The notes beneath the pieces were generated by a model that saw only the letters and a program-made list of their open reading frames with translations, did no database searches and had not been told where the DNA came from. A stretch of 9,456 nt of DNA from an uncultured Fusobacterium sp. GTDB lineage: Bacteria; Fusobacteriota; Fusobacteriia; Fusobacteriales; Fusobacteriaceae. The stretch covers positions 1 to 9,456 of the forward strand of contig UQQO01000088.1 of the NCBI GenBank assembly GCA_900543175.1, written 5' to 3'. Positions 1 to 5,812 of this stretch are shown in pieces. A program made the position numbers and the translations under genes. Numbering within the stretch: position 1 is the first letter of the stretch; each line of letters begins with the position of its first letter.

Positions 1-25
1 ATCTTAGAGTTGATTTAGAACAGTT

Positions 26-103
26 TTATTGATATGAAAGCCTATTAAAATTTTTTATAATAATGCTTAGAGAGCAAAAATAGGAAACATAAAATTTTTT
101 CAT
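26..103 (-). CDS. Doubtful 25-codon ORF or gene remnant
   Basis: A minus-strand ATG at 103-101 is preceded by a good ribosome site (AGGAGA, about 6 bases upstream). It opens a 25-codon frame starting MKKFYVSYFC and ending in TAA at 28-26. With one extra A in the A-run after the ATG, the frame would read like a signal peptide (MKKILCFLFLL) but would still stop within about 20 codons. It may be a tiny peptide or the eroded start of an exported protein gene following the 157-495 gene. No family is recognised. The strong ribosome site is the only real support. Confidence 0.2.
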   Translation of the reverse strand: MKKFYVSYFCSLSIIIKNFNRLSYQ

Positions 104-156
104 TTTTCTCTCCTTCAAATTTAATAAATATTAATTTTTTAAAAATGAAGGAATTA

Positions 157-495
157 TTAAATCAATAGTAGTCGGCAGCGATACCGTTCAAGTATATTGT
201 AAGATATGGAAATCTCTGTTTCAGGGTATGATACAAATTTTTCCTCTTCTTTTGTTAAAATGTTTTCTATTTTTTCTAAAAAAATAGGAATGAGATCATT
301 TAAAATTTCCTCTTCAACAAAAGGTTCAATTTTATTTACTTTTGAAAAATTGTATTCCTTAGTTCCTTCACTGTTATTTCCTAGAATAAATACCATATTT
401 GGATTGTCACTGAGGACAGGAACTTTTTTTACTGAAGAAAAATTAGAAGTAAAAAACATTAACATAAATGAAATTATAAAAAGCGACAATTTCAT
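157..495 (-). CDS. Small exported hypothetical protein
   Basis: About 112 residues beginning MKLSLFIISFMLMFF, a lysine plus a long hydrophobic run that looks like an uncleaved or signal-peptidase-type export signal. A charged, glutamate-rich soluble part follows. It has no cysteine near the signal, so it is not an obvious lipoprotein, and no domain is recognised. The gene follows the HAD phosphatase by about 58 bases on the same strand, so the two are probably co-transcribed. The start is unclear. The in-frame candidates are ATG at 495 (chosen) or TTG at 501, and neither has a ribosome site at normal distance. The only strong one (AGGAGG, 543-538) points to an out-of-frame ATG at 512, separated from this frame by an A7 run (see the hairpin entry). 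It may therefore be a slightly disrupted gene, a slippage case, or a sequencing indel. Confidence 0.5.
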   Translation of the reverse strand: MKLSLFIISFMLMFFTSNFSSVKKVPVLSDNPNMVFILGNNSEGTKEYNFSKVNKIEPFVEEEILNDLIPIFLEKIENILTKEEEKFVSYPETEISISYNILERYRCRLLLI

Positions 496-509
496 CTTCA
501 ATTTTTTTG

Positions 510-543
510 CATAAGTAAGAAAAGCCTTACTATACTCCCTCCT
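510..543 (-). promoter_or_regulatory. Ribosome site, hairpin and ATG before the small exported gene
   Basis: On the minus strand, AGGAGGGAG (543-535) is followed by a perfect 6-bp hairpin, AGTAAG-GCTTTT-CTTACT (531-514), then an ATG at 512-510. If the hairpin forms, AGGAGG and the ATG are effectively about 7 bases apart. Unfolded, they are about 25 apart. That ATG runs CAA AAA AAT TGA and stops at once, but one additional A in the A7 tract (508-502) would join it to the downstream exported protein frame. Confidence 0.4.
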
Positions 544-553
544 TTAATTATTA

Positions 554-1270
554 CTATAATGTTTCAACATCAGCAGTAACTTTATAAATAACATCTTTTC
601 TTTCAATGATAATTTCAGTTTTTTCTTTTAATTCTCTGTTTTCTCTAATGCTATTTAAAAGTTCAAAACTTGGATTTATAGCTCTTGGATGTCCAGCAAG
701 CATAAGCATAGTGTAATCTCCATGAGTATCTCCATAAGCATAACTCTCTTTTAAATCAATATCATATTTTTTACAAAACATATCTATAGATCTCATCTTG
801 TTAGCTGAATCCCACATAGGAGAAATCTCTCCAGAAAGAACACCATCTTTTTTATGGTAAACAGAACCACAAAAATCATCTGCTCCCCACTTTTGAGCCA
901 TACGAGAAACAAGGAAATCTGGACTTCCAGATATAAAGATAACAAGATGCCCTTGTTCTTTATGCCATTGAATCATCTTTCTAGTATAGGCATAAACTCT
1001 ATTTCCCTTTAGCTCTACAACTTGATGAGCAACAAAATCATTGTATTGAGTAGGAAGTCCTTTTATAGCATCAACATAAGTTAAAGTTAGATCTTCAAGA
1101 TACTTATCATAATCTCCTACTCTGTTATCCCAAAGTTTGTAAGCTTCCTTTACTCTTTTATCATATTCGCTAAAATCTAAAAGATCATATTGAATTAATT
1201 TTTTAAAGTGTTCAGTTAATAATGAGTTTCTATAAATAGTTCCATCTATATCAAAAAATGCAGCAATCAT
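554..1270 (-). CDS. HAD-IB family hydrolase (SerB-like phosphatase)
   Basis: A 238-residue cytoplasmic haloacid-dehalogenase-superfamily phosphatase. All four motifs are present: motif I DIDGT with nucleophile D7 and acid/base D9, motif II ISGS with S114, motif III lysine K158, and motif IV GDTHGD with D181 and D185 binding Mg2+. The roughly 90 residues between motifs I and II form a helical C1-type cap, as in the HAD-IB group that includes phosphoserine phosphatase. The substrate cannot be read from the sequence; a small phosphomonoester is likely. Length is normal for the family. The start is fixed by AGGAGG 8 bases upstream of the ATG. Transcription should begin at the consensus promoter at 1326-1354, and no clear terminator separates it from the small exported gene downstream. 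It is probably not serB itself, since no serine-pathway gene is adjacent. Confidence 0.88.
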   Translation of the reverse strand: MIAAFFDIDGTIYRNSLLTEHFKKLIQYDLLDFSEYDKRVKEAYKLWDNRVGDYDKYLEDLTLTYVDAIKGLPTQYNDFVAHQVVELKGNRVYAYTRKMIQWHKEQGHLVIFISGSPDFLVSRMAQKWGADDFCGSVYHKKDGVLSGEISPMWDSANKMRSIDMFCKKYDIDLKESYAYGDTHGDYTMLMLAGHPRAINPSFELLNSIRENRELKEKTEIIIERKDVIYKVTADVETL

Positions 1271-1325
1271 TATATTAACCTCCTGTTAAGTTTAGTAAGT
1301 ATATTAAAGTAGTTATATCTAAGAA

Positions 1326-1354
1326 ATTATAGAGCAAAAACAAAAAAAAGTCAA
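1326..1354 (-). promoter_or_regulatory. Sigma-70 promoter of the HAD gene
   Basis: On the minus strand, TTGACT (1354-1349), a 17-base spacer and TATAAT (1331-1326). It is one mismatch from consensus and lies about 55 bases upstream of the HAD start codon. Confidence 0.82.
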
Positions 1355-1372
1355 TTTTTCAGATTTAAAAAA

Positions 1373-1401
1373 GCAACAATGTGTGGTAAAATGATTATAA
1401 T
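1373..1401 (+). promoter_or_regulatory. Promoter of the nuclease-TPK operon
   Basis: A perfect TATAAT at 1396-1401 sits about 30 bases before the nuclease start. At 17-base spacing the -35 position reads GCAACA, matching TTGACA at only three positions. The -10 is convincing and the -35 is weak. It diverges from the HAD promoter with no overlap. Confidence 0.55.
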
Positions 1402-1429
1402 ATAGGATAAAATGTAAAAAGGTGTGTGA

Positions 1430-2257
1430 ATGATGAAAAAAATTAGGTTGGCATTAGTTTATTTAATAATCACTGTAACAATTTTTGCACAAGAAGGATA
1501 TATTGCTTCATTCAATACATTGAGATTGGGAAGAAATAAAAAAGATTATGTTTTTGTTTCACAAATATTGGAGAATTTTGATATAGTTGGATTGATAGAA
1601 GTTATGAATAGAGAGGGAGTAGAGGAGCTAGTAGATAATTTAGAGAAAGTTTCTAAAGCTGAATGGGATTATCATATCTCTCCATATCCTGTAGGGAAAA
1701 ATAGCTATAAAGAATATTTTGCTTATGTTTGGAGAAAGGATAGAGTAACTTTTTTAAAGGATAGAGGTTATTATAAAGATAGTGATAAAAGATTTTCGAG
1801 ACAACCTTATGGAGCTGATTTTAAAATAGGAGAGTTTGATTTTACATTTGTTTTAGTCCATTCAATATTTGGAAAAAGTGAATCTTTAAGAAGAGCTGAG
1901 GCATTTAAATTAAATGAAGTTTACGACTATTTCCAAGATTTAGATCCTAAAGAAAATGATATTATCTTGGCAGGAGATTTTAATCTTTCAGCTTTTGATG
2001 AGGCTTTTGATAAATTGGTTTTACATAAAGATAAAATCACTTATGTTTTAAACCCTACTATAAAAACAACTTTAGGAAAGAATAGTTTATCCAGCTCATA
2101 TGACAATATGTTTATATCTAAGATATATACTGGAGAATTTAATGGTAAGAGTGGAACTTTAGATTTTACAAATGAGAATTTTAGAGAGATGAAAGAAAGG
2201 GTATCAGATCATCTTCCTATTTTTATAGTAGTAGATACAGAAAAAGATGATGATTGA
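1430..2257 (+). CDS. Secreted endonuclease/exonuclease/phosphatase-fold hydrolase
   Basis: A 275-residue protein of the DNase I-like (EEP) superfamily, which cleaves phosphodiester or phosphoester bonds using a divalent metal. An N-terminal signal peptide covers residues 1-20, with likely cleavage after IFA at 20, so the enzyme acts outside the cytoplasmic membrane. Family signatures occur in order: SFNT with N29, IEVM with metal ligand E57, the histidine of VLVHS (H144), GDFN with D183 and N185, and the terminal SDHLP with D260 and H261. These residues argue that it is active. The closest functional picture is an extracellular or periplasmic DNase, but phosphatase or sphingomyelinase-like activity cannot be excluded. 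Two adjacent ATGs (1430 and 1433) follow AAGGTG; the second has the more usual spacing of 8 bases. Its stop is 12 bases before the thiamine pyrophosphokinase gene, so the two form an operon. Confidence 0.87.
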   Translation: MMKKIRLALVYLIITVTIFAQEGYIASFNTLRLGRNKKDYVFVSQILENFDIVGLIEVMNREGVEELVDNLEKVSKAEWDYHISPYPVGKNSYKEYFAYVWRKDRVTFLKDRGYYKDSDKRFSRQPYGADFKIGEFDFTFVLVHSIFGKSESLRRAEAFKLNEVYDYFQDLDPKENDIILAGDFNLSAFDEAFDKLVLHKDKITYVLNPTIKTTLGKNSLSSSYDNMFISKIYTGEFNGKSGTLDFTNENFREMKERVSDHLPIFIVVDTEKDDD

Positions 2258-2269
2258 TAAGAGGTAAGA

Positions 2270-2908
2270 ATGAAAATAGCATATGTTTTTTTTAATGGTG
2301 AATTAGAAGGAAGAGTTGAGTATTTTAAAGATCTTCTTTTAAAAGAAAATGGAGATATATATTGTGCAGATGGTGGAGCTTTACACTTAGAAAAGTTAGA
2401 GATATTTCCTCTAGAAATTTGGGGAGATTTAGATTCGGTTTCAGAGGAAATTTTAGAGAAATATAGTATAAATAATGTAATAATAAAAAGATTTCCTAAA
2501 GATAAGGACTTTACAGATGGAGAGCTTGTATTGCAACATTTGATGGATAAAGGATACGATGAGATTAGAATAATAGGAGGGCTAGGAGGAAGAATAGATC
2601 ATGCTCTTACAAATCTAAATCTAATTTTTAAATTTAAAAATACAATATTTTTAACAGAGAAAGAGAAGATTTTCTCAATAGAGAGGGAAAAAAAGATAGA
2701 GGGAGCAAAGGGAAAAACCATATCATTTGTTCCATTTTCAGAGAAAGTAGAGAAATTGATACTGAAAGGATTTAAATATCCTTTAAATAAATATACTCTT
2801 TATCAAGGGGATTCCATATGTATGAGTAATATAGCAGTAGAGGAGAGGTGTGAAGTTAGTTTTTCTGCTGGAAAACTTATGGGAATAATCTTAAATGAAG
2901 AGATTTAG
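2270..2908 (+). CDS. thiN: Thiamine pyrophosphokinase
   Basis: A 212-residue cytoplasmic enzyme transferring pyrophosphate from ATP to thiamine to make thiamine pyrophosphate. The family signatures are complete. CADGGA is at 32-37, and GDLDS at 52-56 supplies metal and nucleotide aspartates. FPKDKDFTDGELVL at 75-88 and GGLGGRIDHALTN at 103-115 supply catalytic and nucleotide-loop residues, including D110 and H111. The C-terminal half (from about 125) is the beta-sandwich thiamine-binding domain. Length is typical. The start has GAGGT 4 bases upstream. The gene is sandwiched between the secreted nuclease and a small membrane protein, rather than beside rsgA and rpe as is usual in Firmicutes. 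No TPP riboswitch precedes it, since only 12 bases separate it from the upstream gene. The name thiN follows Firmicute usage. Confidence 0.93.
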   Translation: MKIAYVFFNGELEGRVEYFKDLLLKENGDIYCADGGALHLEKLEIFPLEIWGDLDSVSEEILEKYSINNVIIKRFPKDKDFTDGELVLQHLMDKGYDEIRIIGGLGGRIDHALTNLNLIFKFKNTIFLTEKEKIFSIEREKKIEGAKGKTISFVPFSEKVEKLILKGFKYPLNKYTLYQGDSICMSNIAVEERCEVSFSAGKLMGIILNEEI

Positions 2909-2916
2909 GAGGACTT

Positions 2917-3165
2917 ATGATAAAAATTTGGGGAGTAATTATTTTAGCTGTAATAGGGATAACTTATTTAGGTATACTTCTTTTAAGTTCAACAAAAGAA
3001 TCTGATGATAAATATATTGTAGGGATACTTAAAATAGGTTATAAGACTTTTGATTATTTTAAAGTTAAGAAAAGTTTGATAGGTGTATATGTATCATATT
3101 TTTTTCTTGCAGTAGGTTATCTTCTTTTAAGAGGAAGAACTTTAGAATTGAAAAAAAGAAAATAG
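2917..3165 (+). CDS. Small two-helix membrane protein, unknown function
   Basis: An 82-residue protein with two predicted membrane helices, roughly residues 4-24 and 54-71. They are joined by a polar loop of about 28 residues, and a strongly basic tail (KKRK) at the C terminus probably lies in the cytoplasm. No domain is recognised. Its ribosome site AGGAGG (2907-2912) overlaps the TAG stop of thiamine pyrophosphokinase, so translation of the two is likely coupled. No terminator follows. The next promoter begins 6 bases after its stop, so the operon probably reads on into the thioesterase gene. The tight spacing and good ribosome site make it a real gene despite its lack of recognisable relatives. 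Confidence 0.72.
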   Translation: MIKIWGVIILAVIGITYLGILLLSSTKESDDKYIVGILKIGYKTFDYFKVKKSLIGVYVSYFFLAVGYLLLRGRTLELKKRK

Positions 3166-3171
3166 CAATAG

Positions 3172-3200
3172 TTGACAAAATAAGAAGTATATAGTATAAT
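3172..3200 (+). promoter_or_regulatory. Perfect consensus sigma-70 promoter of the thioesterase
   Basis: TTGACA (3172-3177), a 17-base spacer and TATAAT (3195-3200). All 12 consensus bases are present, predicting high constitutive expression. The start site should be near 3207, giving a leader of about 28 bases with AGGAGG at 3224-3229. Confidence 0.9.
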
Positions 3201-3234
3201 TTTCAAGATATATTGTGTAACTTAGGAGGAAAGT

Positions 3235-3612
3235 ATGTTAAAAGAGGGAATAACATTAACACTTGAAAAGGTAGTAAAAGCAGAAGAAACAGCAGCAAAA
3301 GTTGCTTCAGGAGCATTAGAAGTATTTTCAACACCAATGTTAATAGCATTTATGGAGCAAACTTCTTTTGAACTGGCTCAACAATATATGAAAGAAGGAG
3401 ATACAACAGTTGGAGTATCTGTTAATATAAAGCATTTAAAAGCTAATTTAGTTGGAGATAGATTAAAATGTATCTCTACCTTAGAAAAAATAGATGGAAA
3501 AAGATTAGATTTTTCAGTTAAGGTATATCATAATGAGAATGTTGTTGGAGAGGGAGAACATTCTAGATTTATAGTTAACGAAGAAAAATTCTTAGGTAAA
3601 TTAAAAGGATAG
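3235..3612 (+). CDS. Hotdog thioesterase, FlK-like family
   Basis: A 125-residue hotdog-fold protein of the fluoroacetyl-CoA thioesterase (FlK)-like group, normally a cytoplasmic dimer hydrolysing small acyl-CoA thioesters. The opening GITLTLEKVV, the helix segment STPMLIAFMEQTS and the strand VGVSVNIKHLKAN are typical. T33, E41 and H67 have the same spacing (8 and 26) as the FlK triad T42-E50-H76, as I recall it, so the active site looks intact. The true substrate is unlikely to be fluoroacetyl-CoA; a housekeeping acyl-CoA is more plausible. The start follows AGGAGG with 5-base spacing. It has its own perfect promoter, probably also receives read-through from the upstream operon, and ends within the 5' arm of a terminator hairpin. 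No neighbour suggests a dedicated pathway. Confidence 0.85.
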   Translation: MLKEGITLTLEKVVKAEETAAKVASGALEVFSTPMLIAFMEQTSFELAQQYMKEGDTTVGVSVNIKHLKANLVGDRLKCISTLEKIDGKRLDFSVKVYHNENVVGEGEHSRFIVNEEKFLGKLKG

Positions 3613-3630
3613 TTAAGCTATCCTTTTTTT
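3603..3630 (+). terminator. Intrinsic terminator overlapping the thioesterase stop
   Basis: A perfect 10-bp stem, AAAAGGATAG (3603-3612) with CTATCCTTTT (3618-3627), with a 5-base loop and a T-run through 3630. The 5' arm includes the last codons and the TAG stop of the thioesterase. Confidence 0.9.
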
Positions 3631-3666
3631 AAAGTATTAAAATATATAAAATTTTAAGGAGGAGAA

Positions 3667-4929
3667 ATGGAAGAAAAAGAGGTAAAACTTGGAACAAAGA
3701 CAAAACTTTTGCTAGGGGCACAACATGTATTAGCTATGTTTGGAGCAACAGTTCTTGTACCTTTTCTTACAGGTTTAAACCCATCAATAGCACTAATAGC
3801 TGCTGGAGTAGGGACATTAGTATTTCACTTTTGCACTAAGGGGATTGTTCCAGTATTTTTAGGGTCATCATTTGCTTTTATAGGGGCTTTAACTTTAGTT
3901 TTAAGAGAAGAAGGAATAGCTGCAATAAAAGGTGGAGTAGTAGCTGCTGGTATAATCTATATTATTATGTCAATTTTAGTAAAAATATTTGGAGTTGAAA
4001 AAATTAAATCATTCTTTCCACCAATAGTAACAGGACCTATTATAATGGTAATCGGATTTAGAATGAGTCCAGTTGCTTTAAGTATGGCAGGATATACAAA
4101 TGGTAAATTTGATCTTAAAAGTTTAATAGTTGCTTCAGTTGTTATTCTATCAATGATAACTATAACACTTATGAAAAAATCATTTTTAAGATTAATTCCT
4201 ATTCTTGTATCAGTTATTTTAGGATATGCAGTATCAGTAATGTTGGGATTTGTTGATTTTGAACCTATTTTAAATGCAAAATGGATAGGGCTTTCTCATG
4301 AGGCTGCCTCAGATCTATTTACAATGCCAAAAATATCTTTAAGTGCAATACTTGCAATAGCTCCAATAGCATTAGTTGTATTTATTGAGCATATAGGAGA
4401 TATTACTACTAATGGAGCAGTTGTTGGAAAAGATTTCTTTAAAAATCCTGGAATACACAGAACTCTTATGGGAGATGGACTTGCAACAATAGCAGCAGGA
4501 TTCTTAGGTGGACCAGCAAATACAACTTATGGAGAGAACACAGGAGTTTTAGCTGTAACTAAAGTTTATGATCCATCTGTTCTTAGAATAGCAGCTTGTT
4601 ATGCAATAGTATTAGGGCTTTTAGGTAAATTTGGAGTTATTCTTCAAACAATTCCTCAACCTGTAATGGGAGGAGTATCAATTATACTATTTGGAATGAT
4701 CTCTTCAGTTGGAGCAAGAACAATGGTAGATTCAAAATTAGATTTCTCTAACTCAAGAAACCTAATAATTGCTTCATTAATATTTGTATTTGGAATTGCA
4801 ATAGATAATATTATCATTTGGAAAACAGTTTCTGTATCAGGGCTTGCTTTAGCTGCATTAGTTGGAGTTCTTTGCAATAAGTTACTCCCTAAAGATAGAG
4901 AGCTTATGATCAATAAAAAGTTAGATTAA
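3667..4929 (+). CDS. uraA: Uracil permease (NCS2 family)
   Basis: A 420-residue inner-membrane proton symporter of the nucleobase-cation symporter-2 family, expected to have 14 membrane segments in the UraA fold. The N-terminal signature GAQHVLAMFGATVLVPFLTG (17-36) is characteristic of uracil permeases. The substrate-site glutamates are conserved as E241 (FIEHIGD) and E290 (NTTYGENTGV), the same numbers as in E. coli UraA. The E. coli H245 position is aspartate here, a variation I recall from Bacillus PyrP. QPVMGGVSIILFG (331-343) marks a late conserved segment. Length is typical. AAGGAGGAG directly precedes the start. No convincing promoter lies between the upstream terminator and this gene, so expression may depend on read-through. 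There is no room for a long leader or riboswitch. Related permeases carry xanthine, but the motifs favour uracil. Confidence 0.92.
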   Translation: MEEKEVKLGTKTKLLLGAQHVLAMFGATVLVPFLTGLNPSIALIAAGVGTLVFHFCTKGIVPVFLGSSFAFIGALTLVLREEGIAAIKGGVVAAGIIYIIMSILVKIFGVEKIKSFFPPIVTGPIIMVIGFRMSPVALSMAGYTNGKFDLKSLIVASVVILSMITITLMKKSFLRLIPILVSVILGYAVSVMLGFVDFEPILNAKWIGLSHEAASDLFTMPKISLSAILAIAPIALVVFIEHIGDITTNGAVVGKDFFKNPGIHRTLMGDGLATIAAGFLGGPANTTYGENTGVLAVTKVYDPSVLRIAACYAIVLGLLGKFGVILQTIPQPVMGGVSIILFGMISSVGARTMVDSKLDFSNSRNLIIASLIFVFGIAIDNIIIWKTVSVSGLALAALVGVLCNKLLPKDRELMINKKLD

Positions 4930-4952
4930 TATAATTTAAAATATTTTTATGT

Positions 4953-5003
4953 AAACTACATTTGAAATCTTAGATAAACTAGGGTTTTAGATGTAGTTTT
5001 TTT
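4953..5003 (+). terminator. Long terminator hairpin after the uracil permease
   Basis: An uninterrupted 21-bp stem (4953-4973 pairing with 4979-4999, with four G-U pairs), a 5-base loop ATAAA, and a T-run at 4997-5003. The outer nine pairs, AAACTACAT with ATGTAGTTT, are perfect Watson-Crick. Confidence 0.9.
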
Positions 5004-5016
5004 ATTTACTATTAAT

Positions 5017-5031
5017 TTCATAAAATATGAA
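5017..5031. promoter_or_regulatory. Palindrome TTCATA-AAA-TATGAA upstream of spmA
   Basis: A perfect 6+6 bp inverted repeat with a 3-base centre, lying about 110 bases upstream of the predicted spmA -10 box. Parts of it recur at 5077-5090 and 5125-5140. A transcription factor operator is possible, but in AT-rich DNA such matches can be accidental. Confidence 0.3.
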
Positions 5032-5090
5032 CAAAGCAATATATACTTTTTAAGTAAAAAAGATATTTATAAAAACAAAATATGAACAAA
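5022..5090. repeat. 14-bp direct repeat AAAATATGAACAAA
   Basis: Exact copies lie at 5022-5035 and 5077-5090, 55 bases apart. The first overlaps the right arm of the palindrome. A separate near-repeat, TAATTTCATA(A/G)AATAT, occurs at 5013-5028 and 5125-5140. Confidence 0.5.
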
Positions 5091-5139
5091 ATAAAAATAA
5101 ATTTGTTGAATAGAAAAAAATAGATAATTTCATAGAATA

Positions 5140-5145
5140 TATAAT
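5140..5145 (+). promoter_or_regulatory. Predicted -10 box of spmAB
   Basis: TATAAT at 5140-5145, 32 bases before the spmA ATG. At 17-base spacing the -35 position reads AAAATA, which does not resemble TTGACA, so an activator or a different -35 arrangement may be involved. Confidence 0.45.
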
Positions 5146-5177
5146 ATGTAATAAACAAAAAGATGGAGGCATAAAAA

Positions 5178-5798
5178 ATGATAAACTATATTTGGTGTGG
5201 AATGATAATAATAGGTATAATAGTAGGAACTCTGACTGGTAATATAGAGGCAGTTTCAACAGCAGCTATTGAATGGGCAGAGACAGCAGTTGAATTATCA
5301 TTAGGGTTAATTGGAGTAATGGCATTGTGGTTAGGATTGATGAAGATAGCTGAAGAAGCTGGAATAGTAAGAGGAATGGGACTATTAGTTAAGCCTATAA
5401 TGGTAAGATTATTCCCTGAAGTACCAGCAGATCACCCAGCAATGGGAAGTATAGTTGCAAATATGGCAGCAAACTTCTTTGGACTAGGAAATGCAGCAAC
5501 ACCTTTAGGAATAAAAGCTATGCAAGAGTTACAAGATCTAAATGAAAATAAAGATGAAGCATCAAATGCAATGGTAATGTTTTTAGCAATTAACACTTCA
5601 TCTGTAACATTGATATCTTCAAGTACAATAGCATATAGATCAGCAGCAGGAGCAGTAAATCCAGCTGATATAATAGCTCCTACAATAGTTGCAACAGTTG
5701 TATCAACAACAGTAGCAATAGTAGCATGTAAGTTACTTGAAAAACTTCCAAAATATAAAAGAGAAAAAGTTACAACAACAAAAGAGGAAACTAAATAA
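5178..5798 (+). CDS. spmA: SpmA-like nucleoside-recognition (Gate) membrane protein
   Basis: A 206-residue membrane protein of the SpmA family (nucleoside recognition or Gate domain). Hydrophobic segments lie near residues 4-20, 41-58, 88-110, 130-150 and 163-187. The conserved ANMAANFFGLGNAATPLG stretch (94-111) and the NTSSVTLISSSTIAYR segment (139-154) are family hallmarks. The C-terminal tail is charged and lysine-rich. In Bacillus, SpmA with SpmB is needed for normal spore core dehydration. Homologues in non-spore-formers have no settled role and are suspected to be transporter-like. GGAGG lies 8 bases before the ATG. The stop is 14 bases before spmB, the usual conserved pair. No peptidoglycan enzyme, a common neighbour of spmA in Firmicutes, is adjacent. 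Confidence 0.88.
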   Translation: MINYIWCGMIIIGIIVGTLTGNIEAVSTAAIEWAETAVELSLGLIGVMALWLGLMKIAEEAGIVRGMGLLVKPIMVRLFPEVPADHPAMGSIVANMAANFFGLGNAATPLGIKAMQELQDLNENKDEASNAMVMFLAINTSSVTLISSSTIAYRSAAGAVNPADIIAPTIVATVVSTTVAIVACKLLEKLPKYKREKVTTTKEETK

Positions 5799-5812
5799 TA
5801 GGGGGATAAACA

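Noticed and set aside
10..38. Plus-strand promoter-like TTGATT-N17-TATGAA
   Set aside because: Weak -10 match and no plus-strand gene follows it; likely chance in AT-rich DNA.
206..514. Plus-strand open frame opposite the small exported gene
   Set aside because: No ribosome site and no recognisable protein; the minus-strand frame has a plausible export signal and operon context.
2258..2269. TPP riboswitch before thiamine pyrophosphokinase
   Set aside because: Only 12 bases separate it from the upstream gene, and no riboswitch-like structure was seen in the operon leader either.
4656..4913. Minus-strand frame inside the uracil permease
   Set aside because: Antisense shadow of a strongly conserved coding region, with no family match.
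5050..5259. Minus-strand 69-codon frame across the spmA leader
   Set aside because: Low-complexity hydrophobic translation of AT-rich DNA overlapping spmA and its ribosome site.
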